DNA of 64,000 nt from Duganella sp. BuS-21 (GTDB taxonomy: Bacteria; Pseudomonadota; Gammaproteobacteria; Burkholderiales; Burkholderiaceae_D), in assembly GCA_041874725.1 (NCBI GenBank), contig CP097466.1, forward strand, positions 3,906,001 through 3,970,000, written 5' to 3'. A program made the translations under genes and the position numbers. The notes under the pieces are model-generated. The model ran no database searches. It saw only the letters and a program-made list of their open reading frames with translations, and had not been told where the DNA came from. How positions within the stretch are numbered: the first letter of the stretch is position 1; each line of letters starts with the position of its first letter. This document shows, one piece after another, positions 27,585 to 36,153 of this stretch.

Positions 27585-28663
27585 CGGGCGCTCCCGTTCT
27601 GGCCGACAGGATGCGAAGTCTTGCCTGCGCTGATTTCGCGTTCGCGGCGGTTGAACGATACCGAGTACGCCGCCGAGCGGGCGTGCAGCACGGGATCGTC
27701 GCTGGCGGCGATGCCGTCCGGCAGGATCAAGGGATCGAAATTGATGTCGCGGCAAGGACCGGTAGCCTGCGCTTCGGCACGCGCCACGGTCAGGGTGCCG
27801 AGGGTGGCCTCGGGCCGCGTGTCGGGCCATGCCTTGGATGGATCGGTGATCGGATCGCCGGCGGCGGCGATTTGCACCACCATGTCCCAGATCAGCGGGG
27901 CCGAAGCCAGGCGCCGGCTCAGGTCTTCCAGCAGAAAATTGGGATCGGCCGCCTTCAACTGCTCCGCGCTCATCGCCACGAACGCCAGGCGCGGACGCAT
28001 CGACCAGCGCACCATGCGCTCCGTGCCGGCCGCGTCCGTCAGACGGAAGGCATTCACACCGTTGAAACGCGTGCTGCCCAGACTATCCGAGCGGGGCGCG
28101 GTTTTGGCCCAGGCCTGGAACGCGGCGATCTCCGGATTGGCGGCCAGCACGGCCTTCATCTTGTTCGGGTCAGGCTTGCCGGTGGCCGGATCGGGCCTGC
28201 CGGCCTCATTCATGGCCTGAAATGCCTGCGGCGTCGATGCGGCGAAGAAGGGAAAGCTGTTCATCGCAATGCGCCAATCCTGGCCGTCGTCCGTTTTCAA
28301 TTGCACCGCCATGCCGCGCACCGGCGAAGCACCATCCGGCGCATACGGGTTGTTGGACGATGCCGAAAAGCGGCCGATGACAGCGATCGACGGTTGCGTG
28401 AACGCGCGCGCCTTCGACAGCTTGGCCGCCTCAGGCGTCGGTGCGAACCTGCCGGCAAAGCAGACGCCCTTGCTGTGTGCGCGCCGGAAGCCCTGGGCCT
28501 GCGTGCCCGACCCCTCGGCGAAGTCCATCATTTTTTGCGGCGTGAGATTCTGGTTGCCGAACCAGCCGCCGACCCACGCGAACAGCGCGGCGATGACGGC
28601 CAGTATCAGGGCAATGGGCAACAGCAGCAGCATGGCGCCGCGGCGCGGAGTGGAGGTGGGCAT
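27581..28663 (-). CDS. Membrane-anchored catalase-family peroxidase
   Basis: About 360 residues. One transmembrane anchor (about 11-35) is followed by a periplasmic catalase-like heme domain: the distal-histidine motif RRAHSKGVCFAGRF, the conserved MNSFPFF asparagine region and a C-terminal segment with RSAAYSVSFNRRE. This short form (SrpA-like, about 330-360 residues) works as a peroxidase. It is coupled to cytochrome b561, its likely electron donor. An in-frame ATG at 28705 would add 14 residues; neither start has a strong ribosome site. Confidence 0.88.
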   Translation of the reverse strand: MPTSTPRRGAMLLLLPIALILAVIAALFAWVGGWFGNQNLTPQKMMDFAEGSGTQAQGFRRAHSKGVCFAGRFAPTPEAAKLSKARAFTQPSIAVIGRFSASSNNPYAPDGASPVRGMAVQLKTDDGQDWRIAMNSFPFFAASTPQAFQAMNEAGRPDPATGKPDPNKMKAVLAANPEIAAFQAWAKTAPRSDSLGSTRFNGVNAFRLTDAAGTERMVRWSMRPRLAFVAMSAEQLKAADPNFLLEDLSRRLASAPLIWDMVVQIAAAGDPITDPSKAWPDTRPEATLGTLTVARAEAQATGPCRDINFDPLILPDGIAASDDPVLHARSAAYSVSFNRREREISAGKTSHPVGQNGSAR

Positions 28664-28842
28664 ATCGGTCGGGCTTTCGTTGTTTTGATGGCTGGCAACG
28701 AGCATTGTCGTCGCAGCAGCATCATAGCGCGTCTGCCAGCTTCTGGTGAGACAGCGCAACCGCGCGCAGTGCTCAACGGTCGATTTCCTGTTTATGCTCG
28801 GTTGCTAACCGACTTTGCCGAGCGCCAGGCCTAAGATGAGGT

Positions 28843-29964
28843 ATGGAACTCCCAGCTTTTATACGCTCGCACATGACGCAGATTCTTGCCGAGTGGACGG
28901 CCTTCGCCAAAAAAACTGCCCCAGACGACGGGCAGATGTCGGACCTTGCCCTCACTGATCATGCTGAACCCATGCTTTATGCAATCGCTCGCGATATCGA
29001 GACAAGCCAAAGTCTACGCGAGCAATATGAGAAGTCACAGGGCCATGACGCCGACCAGAAGGAAAGTGCGGCCGCAACCCATGGGCGGTTGCGTCAAGCC
29101 AGTAATTTTTCATTGTTGCAGCTCAGTTCCGAATTTCGCGCCCTCAGAGCCACGGTGCTGCGCCTCTGGCTGCCGGGCGTGCAGCAGATCTCCGACACGA
29201 CCATCGATGAAATGGTACGTTTTAACGAAGCGATCGACCAGGCGCTATCCGAATCGATCGGCACTTTCTCGGAACGGCAGCAACGCACCCGCGATTTGTT
29301 CCTGGCGGTGCTGGGGCATGATTTGCGTGCCCCGCTCTCTACCATGTCGCTGGCCGGGGAACTGCTGACGCGCCCGCGAGCAGAAGAACAAGTCGCTGAA
29401 CTGGGCGAGAAAGTGAAGCGTAACGCAATACTGATGAGCACCATGGTCATTGACCTGCTGGGGTTTGCCCGTGTGCAAATGGGCGCCGGCATGCCGATCT
29501 TGCGTGCGACCGTGGATGTGCAGCAAGTCTGTGACGCTGCCCTTGCCGATGCTCGGGCCATGTACCCCAGGAGCAGCATTGTATTTCTGCCGTGCGGCAA
29601 CCTGACCGGCTTGTTCGACGCCGTGCGCCTGCAACAAATGGTGACCAACCTGTTGATCAACGCCGCCCAGTACAGCGCCAAAGCTCAGGACGTTACCTTG
29701 CAGGCAGTCGGGACGCAGGACAGCATCATCATCAAGGTAAAGAACTTTGGAACGGTGATCTCGGAGGATGCCGTCAACACAATCTTTCAGCCCCTGGTGC
29801 AATTGGCGCAGGATGACGACGACGATGCCCGACCGAAAACCAGCCTAGGGCTCGGTCTATTTATCGCGAAAGAGACCAGCGACGCCCACCATGGCACCAT
29901 CGACCTCACTTCCAGTGCGGCTGAGGGCACCATCTTTACCGTGACGCTGCCGCGTGCATGTTGA
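28843..29964 (+). CDS. Soluble sensor histidine kinase with RsbRD-like N-terminus
   Basis: A 373-residue kinase without membrane segments. Residues 1-140 form an all-helical domain like the RsbRD N-terminal region. HisKA follows with H159 in AVLGHDLRAPLST, then HATPase_c with the N box LLINAAQYS and the G box SLGLGLFIAKE. In relatives this layout is linked to general-stress or oxidative signals. No response regulator is adjacent. It is divergent from the peroxidase operon and next to the broken katE, so a role in oxidative-stress control is possible but unproven. Confidence 0.87.
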   Translation: MELPAFIRSHMTQILAEWTAFAKKTAPDDGQMSDLALTDHAEPMLYAIARDIETSQSLREQYEKSQGHDADQKESAAATHGRLRQASNFSLLQLSSEFRALRATVLRLWLPGVQQISDTTIDEMVRFNEAIDQALSESIGTFSERQQRTRDLFLAVLGHDLRAPLSTMSLAGELLTRPRAEEQVAELGEKVKRNAILMSTMVIDLLGFARVQMGAGMPILRATVDVQQVCDAALADARAMYPRSSIVFLPCGNLTGLFDAVRLQQMVTNLLINAAQYSAKAQDVTLQAVGTQDSIIIKVKNFGTVISEDAVNTIFQPLVQLAQDDDDDARPKTSLGLGLFIAKETSDAHHGTIDLTSSAAEGTIFTVTLPRAC

Positions 29965-29972
29965 GCGCGGGT

Positions 29973-31187
29973 TTAGACCATAGGCGGATCGGTCTCACGT
30001 GCAAACGTCCGGTGGCTGCCGAGCGCCGCGACGAAGGCCTCGAACGCGCCTCCCGCATCGGCCGCCGCCGGTCAGGATGGCAACCCGGCGCGTGGCGATG
30101 CCCGTGCTACCGGGACGCACCAGCAAGGACAAGGCCGGCGACAGCGGATACCACGGCGCCGGCGCGTTGCTTGCCGGCGTCGACGGCGCCGGCACCGCCA
30201 TCCGCAGGCCTTCGGCCACGCGGGCGCGCACGGCCGGGGTCTGCACTCGCGTCAATTCGAAGCGGAAGGCGTTGACGATATGCTGCCGCTCGAGCGGGGA
30301 TTGGCTGTCGAAAAACAGGCGCGCTTGGGCCTAATATTCGGCGAATTTTTCGGGCTTGCCACGCACCTTGTCCTCGCTGATGCGTTCGGGCAAGGATGGG
30401 AACCCCATCTTGCCGGCCTGGAAGGGGCAGCCGCCGCCCAGCGAGTTGGGCTCGTAATTGACGTCTCATCCCACACCAGCGAGTGCGTGCCGGACGGCGT
30501 GGGCCAGGTCGGGAAATTTCATCGCGTCCTGAATGAAGACGACGGGAATATTGTTCCCTACCAGATCCCAGTTGCCCTCGTCGGTGTAAAACTTGACGGC
30601 AAAGCCGCGCGCGCGATGTCGGTCAACGCTTCATACGCTTCGAAGCAACCGTGCGCGCCGGAGCCGCGCGCGTGCACCACGCGCTCGGGGATGCGCTCAT
30701 GGTCGAAGTGGGTGATCTTTTCGCGCAGAATAAAGTCTTCCAGCGTGGTCGGTCCGCGCAACCCGACCTTCAGCGAGTTCTGATTGTCGGCAACCGGAAC
30801 GCCCTGGTTGGTGGTCAATACCTGGTCGGTGCTGTCGACCCGTACCCGATCCGGCGGCGCGTTGGTTCGGTTGACGCCGTCGGCCGGCATGTCGCCCAGT
30901 TTTTCGGAACTGTTCTGTTCAGCGGAGGTGCTGGCAGTGGTGATCGGATCGCCCGGCGCACTGCTGCTGCCCTGGTGCGACTGGCGCGAGGCGTCGCCGT
31001 ATTCAAACGGCTTGTCCGCATTGAAGGGCATTTGCGCGGCCAGCGCCTGCTTGCCTGCGACTGTGCGCAGCAATTCATCTTCCAGCGGTCCGGCGCCGCC
31101 CAGGCTGTCCGGCGGCCCTGCGTTGGACGGGCCTGCAACAGTGCTCAGCACCGAACCGGCGCCCGCGACATCGCTGCGCGGCGCCAC
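29973..31187 (-). pseudogene. katE: Broken large-subunit catalase (HPII/KatE type)
   Basis: Catalase sequence survives in pieces along the minus strand. N-terminal part: [38 protein letters not shown] and [19 protein letters not shown], open from 31187. It is then joined, in another frame, to [18 protein letters not shown] and [20 protein letters not shown] sequence with about 35 residues lost. After about 270 missing residues comes NYEPNSLGGGCPFQAGKMG and KPEKFAEY followed by an in-frame stop. The end (AGGAFEAFVAALGSHRTF) matches the HPII C-terminal flavodoxin-like domain. The heme-ligand tyrosine region is deleted. It is therefore inactive. Confidence 0.85.
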
Positions 31188-31304
31188 AGTTGTATCGTTT
31201 GAGCTTCACTCAGTGTAGGAGGCTGCCTGCCGGAAAGGTGCACCGACGCATTGCGCCGGTATGAATGCGCTAAAATGGCCGCTGCTTTTAACGATGTAAA
31301 ACTG

Positions 31305-32516
31305 ATGAACAATGAAAAAGACGGCGCTCGCCGCCCTACCCGCCTGGCGGCTACAGCGCTGATGCTGGCGCTGACTGCCGATATCGCCTTGGCGCAAGCG
31401 CCGGACTCAGCAGAGGCAACGCCAGTCGCCGCCGCCCCAGCGTTGCCGCCGCCGGCCATGGAGGTCAAACTCGACACGGTGACCGTGCAGCGCGGCGACC
31501 TGCTGCAAACAGTCGACGCCATCGGAAAGTTACAGTTTCACCGGTTCGCGGATGTTAGCCCACAAGTCGCCGGCCAGATCAAGGATGTACTGTTTGCCGT
31601 CGGCGATGCAGTACAGGAAGGTAAGTTGCTGATTGAGATTACGCCTGCGGTGCGCGCAGAAAGCAGCCGTGCGCAAATGGCGCGGCTGCGGGCTGAACTG
31701 GCGGACCAGCAAGCGCAAACCGACTTCGCCGAACTACAGTTCAAGCGCCAGACCCAGCTCAAGGCACAAAACGCCACCCGCGAAGAAAGCGTCGAGTCGA
31801 GCCGCATGAATTTATCCTCGGCCCGCGCCCGGGTGGACGCCATCAACGCGCAGATCCAACAGCTGGAAGCGACGCTGAAGTTCGACGAGGAAAGCAGGCG
31901 CCACAAACAGGTTCTGGCGCCGCTATCGGGAACGGTCGTTGCAGTGAATGCGCGCGCCGGGCAAACAGTGAACATCGGCCAGCCGGGCTTGCCCTTGATG
32001 CGCATTGCCGACCTGTCGCAACTGACGGTCCAGGCGCGCGTGGCGGAAGTGGATATTACGCGCCTGAAGCGCGGCATGACGGCCAACTTCCAGACACCCG
32101 GCTATCCCGGTCGCACCTGGTCGGGCAAACTGCGCCAGGTGCTTCCCGTGCCTGCCGACGGCACGGGCGAGCAAGGCAAAGAGACTTTTTACAATGTCCT
32201 GTTCGAGGTGGATAATCCGCAACAGGAGCTCATGAGCGGCATGACGACCCAGGTGCAGTTCATCGTCGCCCAGGCCAAGGATGCGCTGCTGTTGCCGGCG
32301 AATTTGCTGGGGAGGCGCGACGCCGGCGGGTTGTATCAGGTACATGTGTTGAACGCCGACGGCAGCATCGTTGCGCGCACAGTGAAAATCGGTTTGCGTA
32401 CTGTGCTGCAGGCACAAGTGCTGTCCGGCCTGGAAGCGGGTGAGCAAGTGCTGGCCGGCCCCGTGCCGGCGCCCGCACCTCAGCCCAAGCCGCTCGCTCC
32501 GGCGGGTGCGCCGTGA
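31305..32516 (+). CDS. MacA-like efflux periplasmic adaptor
   Basis: About 403 residues: signal peptide (~1-31), lipoyl/barrel-sandwich halves (VSPQVAGQIKDVLFAVGDAV and VLAPLSGTVVAVNARAGQTV), an alpha-helical hairpin (about 95-190, rich in Q, A and R heptads), then beta-barrel and membrane-proximal domains. MacA proteins link an inner-membrane MacB ATPase to an outer-membrane channel. The next gene encodes such a channel and overlaps by 4 bp (GTGA). No MacB or RND pump gene follows, which is odd for this operon type. Starts at 31275 and 31251 are also in frame; none has a clear ribosome site. Confidence 0.88.
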   Translation: MNNEKDGARRPTRLAATALMLALTADIALAQAPDSAEATPVAAAPALPPPAMEVKLDTVTVQRGDLLQTVDAIGKLQFHRFADVSPQVAGQIKDVLFAVGDAVQEGKLLIEITPAVRAESSRAQMARLRAELADQQAQTDFAELQFKRQTQLKAQNATREESVESSRMNLSSARARVDAINAQIQQLEATLKFDEESRRHKQVLAPLSGTVVAVNARAGQTVNIGQPGLPLMRIADLSQLTVQARVAEVDITRLKRGMTANFQTPGYPGRTWSGKLRQVLPVPADGTGEQGKETFYNVLFEVDNPQQELMSGMTTQVQFIVAQAKDALLLPANLLGRRDAGGLYQVHVLNADGSIVARTVKIGLRTVLQAQVLSGLEAGEQVLAGPVPAPAPQPKPLAPAGAP

Positions 32517-33907
32517 AGCGCTGCGGGTGGACACTGGCTGGACCGCTGTGCCTGGCAGGCGCTTTGCTGGCCGGCTGCACGCACACCAAACCCGTGGCGG
32601 AAGCTGCACCGGCAATCGAATTACCGGCCGGCTGGTCGCAGGCGGATAAGCCGGGCAGCCAGGAATGGCCGGACACCTACTGGTGGCAACGCTTCGGCAG
32701 CGACGAACTGAGCCGGCTGGTGCGCGAGGGGCAGGAAAGCAACCTGGAACTGGCCGCCGCGATGTCACGCATGCGTCAGGCGGCGGCGCAGGCGCGGGTT
32801 GCCGGGGTCGCGCTGCTGCCCGCCGTCGACGCCTACGCCGGCGCCAGCCGGGATCTGCCGCTCGGCGGCAATCGCAACGCCAATCTGTCGTCGAGCGGTC
32901 AGTTACAGGTATCTTATGAACTCGATTTCTGGGGCAAGAACGCCGCCAGTGTAGCCGCAGCCGAAGCATCGCTCAGAGCCAATTTCTATGATCGTCAAAC
33001 CGTGGCCCTCACCGTGACCAGCGGCATCGTCTCGACGTATCTGCAACTGCTGTCTCTGCACGACCGCCTCGACGTGGCGCGCGAGAACGCCAAAACCGCC
33101 GAGCATGTGCTGACGCTGGTCGAGGCGCAGAGCAGCGTCGGCGCCGCCACGTCGGTTGACCTGGCACGCCAACGTTCCGCCGTCGCCAGCCAGCATGCCG
33201 CCATTCCTGCTTTAATGCAGCAGGAGCGCGAGGCGCAAGCTGCGTTGGCCATCTTGCTTGGCCGGTCGCCGCAAACCTTCAGGATCAGCGATAGCGGGCT
33301 CGACACCATCAACTCGCCCGAAGTGACGGCGGGCCTGCCGTCCGAACTGCTGTCGCGGCGGCCCGATATTCGCCGTTCGGAAGCGGTGCTGGCGGCCGCC
33401 AGCGCCAACGTCGACGTGGCGCGCGCGGCATTGTTTCCCAGCATACGCCTGACCGGATCGGCAGGCACGCAAAGCAGTGCCTTGCTGTCGCTGCTCAACG
33501 CCCAGAATTTATTCGCGAATGTCGGCGCCTCGCTGATGGCGCCGATTTTCGACGGTGGGCGTCTGCGGACCGAGCGTGATCTGGCCATCGAACAAAAACA
33601 GGAACTGGTGCAAACCTATCGTTCAACCGTCCTGGCGGCCCTGGCGGAAGTGGACACCGTGCTGGGCCAAATCAACAGTCTGGACGAGCAACGCCGGTTG
33701 AAAGAGGTGGAACTGGAACAGTCACGGCTTGCGTTCAATTTGTCGGAGATCCGCTACAAGGCGGGAGCGGAAGACTTGATGACCGTGCTCGATACCCAAC
33801 GCAGCCTGTCGGACGTGCAAAACGAGCTGGGCATACTGAAACTTAAACGCCTGCAGGCCACCGTATCGCTCTACAAAGCCCTGGGTGGCGGCTGGCAGGC
33901 TGGCTGA
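32513..33907 (+). CDS. NodT-family outer-membrane efflux lipoprotein
   Basis: A 464-residue TolC-like channel subunit, translationally coupled to the adaptor by a GTG start inside the adaptor stop. The lipoprotein signal ends in LLAGC, giving an acylated cysteine near residue 22. Two OEP repeats follow with the typical helical segments (SNLELAAAMSRMRQAAAQAR; LSRRPDIRRSEAVLAAASAN) and a C-terminal repeat ending LYKALGGGW. It would export substrates delivered by an inner-membrane pump encoded elsewhere. Confidence 0.92.
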   Translation: MKRCGWTLAGPLCLAGALLAGCTHTKPVAEAAPAIELPAGWSQADKPGSQEWPDTYWWQRFGSDELSRLVREGQESNLELAAAMSRMRQAAAQARVAGVALLPAVDAYAGASRDLPLGGNRNANLSSSGQLQVSYELDFWGKNAASVAAAEASLRANFYDRQTVALTVTSGIVSTYLQLLSLHDRLDVARENAKTAEHVLTLVEAQSSVGAATSVDLARQRSAVASQHAAIPALMQQEREAQAALAILLGRSPQTFRISDSGLDTINSPEVTAGLPSELLSRRPDIRRSEAVLAAASANVDVARAALFPSIRLTGSAGTQSSALLSLLNAQNLFANVGASLMAPIFDGGRLRTERDLAIEQKQELVQTYRSTVLAALAEVDTVLGQINSLDEQRRLKEVELEQSRLAFNLSEIRYKAGAEDLMTVLDTQRSLSDVQNELGILKLKRLQATVSLYKALGGGWQAG

Positions 33908-33930
33908 TCTTCTACCCGACCCAGGCCGAT

Positions 33931-34026
33931 TCAACCAGACCGATAGCCAAGCCGACGTTCAAATTCCGCGTAGCCGCTAGATACCTTTGGATCGGCATAA
34001 CCCGCCGCAACATCTTTCGCCGTCAT
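33931..34026 (-). CDS. Possible 31-residue ORF or relic
   Basis: A short frame (MTAKDVAAGYADPKVSSGYA then EFERRLGYRSG, stop) between the efflux operon and the small membrane gene. It has no clear ribosome site. It reads like the end of a larger protein but no family can be named. The rest of 33908-34065 shows nothing else. Confidence 0.2.
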   Translation of the reverse strand: MTAKDVAAGYADPKVSSGYAEFERRLGYRSG

Positions 34027-34065
34027 TGCTGGCTAAATTTCAGGGCAGAAGCACACTGCCAGGCA

Positions 34066-34335
34066 TCAACGCAACCACGGATAAGCCAGCACATATGTCA
34101 TGGCATAAAGTAAATTTCCGAGCAAAGCGATGCAGAAGAGACCGAACACTATTTTGGCAACGGTCCGGAGGGCGCCGATGCCGAAGACAATACAGAAGCG
34201 CCAGATCACTGTCGGCAACAGCACTACGCGCAAAACCACCGCGATGCCGCCGGTCACCAACGCCAAAACCATGGCAACAGATTGCACCAGTCGTTCGCGT
34301 GCCGCAACGCCGCCGGACAAAGCTTGGTTTTTCAT
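34066..34335 (-). CDS. Small hypothetical membrane protein
   Basis: 89 residues with two long hydrophobic stretches (about 19-45 and 52-82) and a basic start. A good ribosome site (GGAGAAAG) lies just before the ATG, supporting real translation. I do not recognise the family. It stands alone between the efflux operon and the border of the catabolic region. Confidence 0.6.
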   Translation of the reverse strand: MKNQALSGGVAARERLVQSVAMVLALVTGGIAVVLRVVLLPTVIWRFCIVFGIGALRTVAKIVFGLFCIALLGNLLYAMTYVLAYPWLR

Positions 34336-34449
34336 TTTCTTTCTCCGTTTAAATTTGGATCATCCCCGACATTAGGTTAGACAGTACCGAAAGCTAAAAA
34401 TTCCGCGAAAAATACCATTATTCATTGCAGTGTTCAGCCGTGCAAAAAA

Positions 34450-34480
34450 GAAAAAGCCCCTGAAAATCAGGGGCTTTTTC
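34450..34480. terminator. Rho-independent terminator (bidirectional shape)
   Basis: A perfect hairpin, AAAAAGCCCCTGA-AAA-TCAGGGGCTTTTT, with A/T tails on both sides. On the minus strand it lies 46 bp after the guaA-like stop codon. Confidence 0.85.
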
Positions 34481-34525
34481 TCCTCTATTTGCGGGCCCGC
34501 GCCAGCCGGTGCCGGCCCATAGAAT

Positions 34526-34561
34526 TTATTCCCATTCAATAATAATGGAACCTTCTAAGCC
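34526..34561 (-). pseudogene. Remnant resembling the 3' end of guaA (possible attachment site)
   Basis: On the minus strand, ..SIIIEWE followed by TAA (ATTGAATGGGAATAA) matches the invariant C-terminus TIEWE of GMP synthase, and a strong terminator follows after 46 bp. The sequence upstream of this point is not guaA. The 3' end of guaA is a known integration target for genomic islands, so this may be one junction of an inserted element, with the intact gene outside the window to the right. No second copy of the core was found here. Confidence 0.4.
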
Positions 34562-34774
34562 CCTGATTTTCCGGCGTTTTGCCGCCTCGGCGCGTGCAAA
34601 TACCATCGAAGATACCATCAAAAATGGCCTCGGCGAATTCCATGCGTTTGCCGGAGACATTGAATGCCGAGTATGTAGCAGCAATGCTGTTGCATGCTCC
34701 GCGCTCCCCCATCAAATCAAGGCGAGACGCCCAACCGGACGACTGCGAACAGTGTTGCGTGTGCTGCCGCCTAA
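34562..34774. other. Non-coding or decayed junction sequence
   Basis: About 210 bp between the guaA-like remnant and the first gene of the catabolic cluster. Short open frames exist on the plus strand but none has a ribosome site or a recognisable family. No integrase fragment could be identified. Confidence 0.4.
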
Positions 34775-35590
34775 TCAGCGAAAGACTGCCTTGCGGCGCT
34801 CCAGGAACGCTGAGATCCCTTCCGTGAAGTCTGTGCTTTGGGTCGCTTCAGCAAAGGCCGCCAGACTTTCACGGGTCTCCCGGCAGTTGCCTGCCGGTAC
34901 GCAACCGCGCAATAGCTGCTTCGAGCGTCGCAACGTAAACGGAGAACGCTCCAGCATGTTAGCGATGAGGCGCTGCAGCTCGGCCGCGAAACTCTCTTCC
35001 GGAAACACCTCGTCGACCAGCCCGATGCCCAACGCCTCCTCGGCGCCGAAGCTGTCGGACGTGTACAGCAGCTTTTTGCTCTGCCCCATGCCGATGGTGG
35101 CGACCAGCCGCTGCAAGTCGCTGCGCAGGTAAAGCGCCCCCAGTTTGGCCACCGGTATCGAAAACACCGCGTTCGACGACGCGACACGGATATCGCCGCC
35201 GAGCGACATGGCCAGGGCCGAGCCGTAGCACACGCCTTCGATGGCCATGATCACCGGCTTGCTCGCGTCTTCTATCGTTTCGATCGCCTCGGCCCACGCG
35301 GCGCCGAACGCTTGCGCATCGGCCAGCCGGCCCGGAAAGGTGCTGAGCACGGCAATGTCGTTGCCCGCACTGAAGTGCCCGCCCGCGCCGCGCACGACAA
35401 TCACGCCAACCGCCGGATTGCGATCCGCCGCGCCGACCAGCATGCTCAACGCTTGCCAGGTGGGTAGCCGGATCGCATTGATTTTCGATGGACGCTCAAT
35501 TGTCACCGTCGCCACCGCGCCCTCTATTTCCAGCACAACGTCACCCTGCGACACCGGTGCGCTGACTAGTTTTGCGTTACGGCTTGGCAT
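34775..35590 (-). CDS. Crotonase-fold protein lacking the hydratase glutamates
   Basis: A 271-residue enoyl-CoA hydratase/isomerase-superfamily protein. The oxyanion-hole segments are HFSAGNDIAVL and GVCYGSALAMSLGGDI. At the sites of the two catalytic glutamates of true hydratases (ELAMACD and the PEI..G loop) it has SALAMSLGG and SIPVAKLGALYL, so neither glutamate is evident. It is therefore unlikely to be an ordinary hydratase; decarboxylation or C-C hydrolysis is possible (inference). The ATG at 35590 overlaps the FMN reductase gene upstream by 14 bp. It is last in the operon read from 38857. Confidence 0.82.
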   Translation of the reverse strand: MPSRNAKLVSAPVSQGDVVLEIEGAVATVTIERPSKINAIRLPTWQALSMLVGAADRNPAVGVIVVRGAGGHFSAGNDIAVLSTFPGRLADAQAFGAAWAEAIETIEDASKPVIMAIEGVCYGSALAMSLGGDIRVASSNAVFSIPVAKLGALYLRSDLQRLVATIGMGQSKKLLYTSDSFGAEEALGIGLVDEVFPEESFAAELQRLIANMLERSPFTLRRSKQLLRGCVPAGNCRETRESLAAFAEATQSTDFTEGISAFLERRKAVFR

Positions 35591-36125
35591 GGGCGATGGC
35601 CTCGAACATGGTGGCGAAGCCGCCGAGCGCGAAATCGATGGTGGCGGCATCGGTGAACCTGCCCTCGACCATCTTGCCGCCGACATGCCCGACGACGATC
35701 TCCGGCGTATTGACCGGACGGGCCAGTGCGGACACCAGTGTCTCGCGGATTTGATATTGCGCCCTCACCCCGCCCGTAACGGCCGGCGATGAGGTGACGA
35801 TCAGCACCGGCTTGTTCTTCAGCGGCGAACCATTGTGCGGACGCGATACCCAGTCGAGCGCGTTCTTGAGCACGCCCGGAATACCGTGGTTGTACTCCGG
35901 CGAGGCGATCACCAGGCCATCGGCCGCCGCGATCTGGCTGCGGAAGCGCTCCACCGCTGGCGGCAGCGGATCGACATACAGGTCCTGGTTGAACAGCGGC
36001 AGGTCGCCGATGTCGGCATATTCAAACTGCGCGTCTGCCGCCGTGGCGTCCGCCAAGGCGAGCAGTATGGCTTTGGAGAAAGCCTGCTTGCGCAAGCTTC
36101 CCGAGATTGCAAGCAATCGATGCAT
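35577..36125 (-). CDS. NAD(P)H-dependent FMN reductase
   Basis: 182 residues, flavodoxin-like fold. Motifs include LLAISGSLRKQAFSKAIL (phosphate loop), SPEYNHGIPGVLKNALDW (FMN-binding, diagnostic for the family) and VTSSPAVTGGVRAQ. The start has AGAGGA in front. Such enzymes supply reduced flavin to two-component oxygenases; the acyl-CoA-dehydrogenase-like monooxygenase at 39046 is the obvious client. Confidence 0.9.
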   Translation of the reverse strand: MHRLLAISGSLRKQAFSKAILLALADATAADAQFEYADIGDLPLFNQDLYVDPLPPAVERFRSQIAAADGLVIASPEYNHGIPGVLKNALDWVSRPHNGSPLKNKPVLIVTSSPAVTGGVRAQYQIRETLVSALARPVNTPEIVVGHVGGKMVEGRFTDAATIDFALGGFATMFEAIAHAKP

Positions 36126-36153
36126 GGTCGATCCTCTCTGACGGACTACGGGT

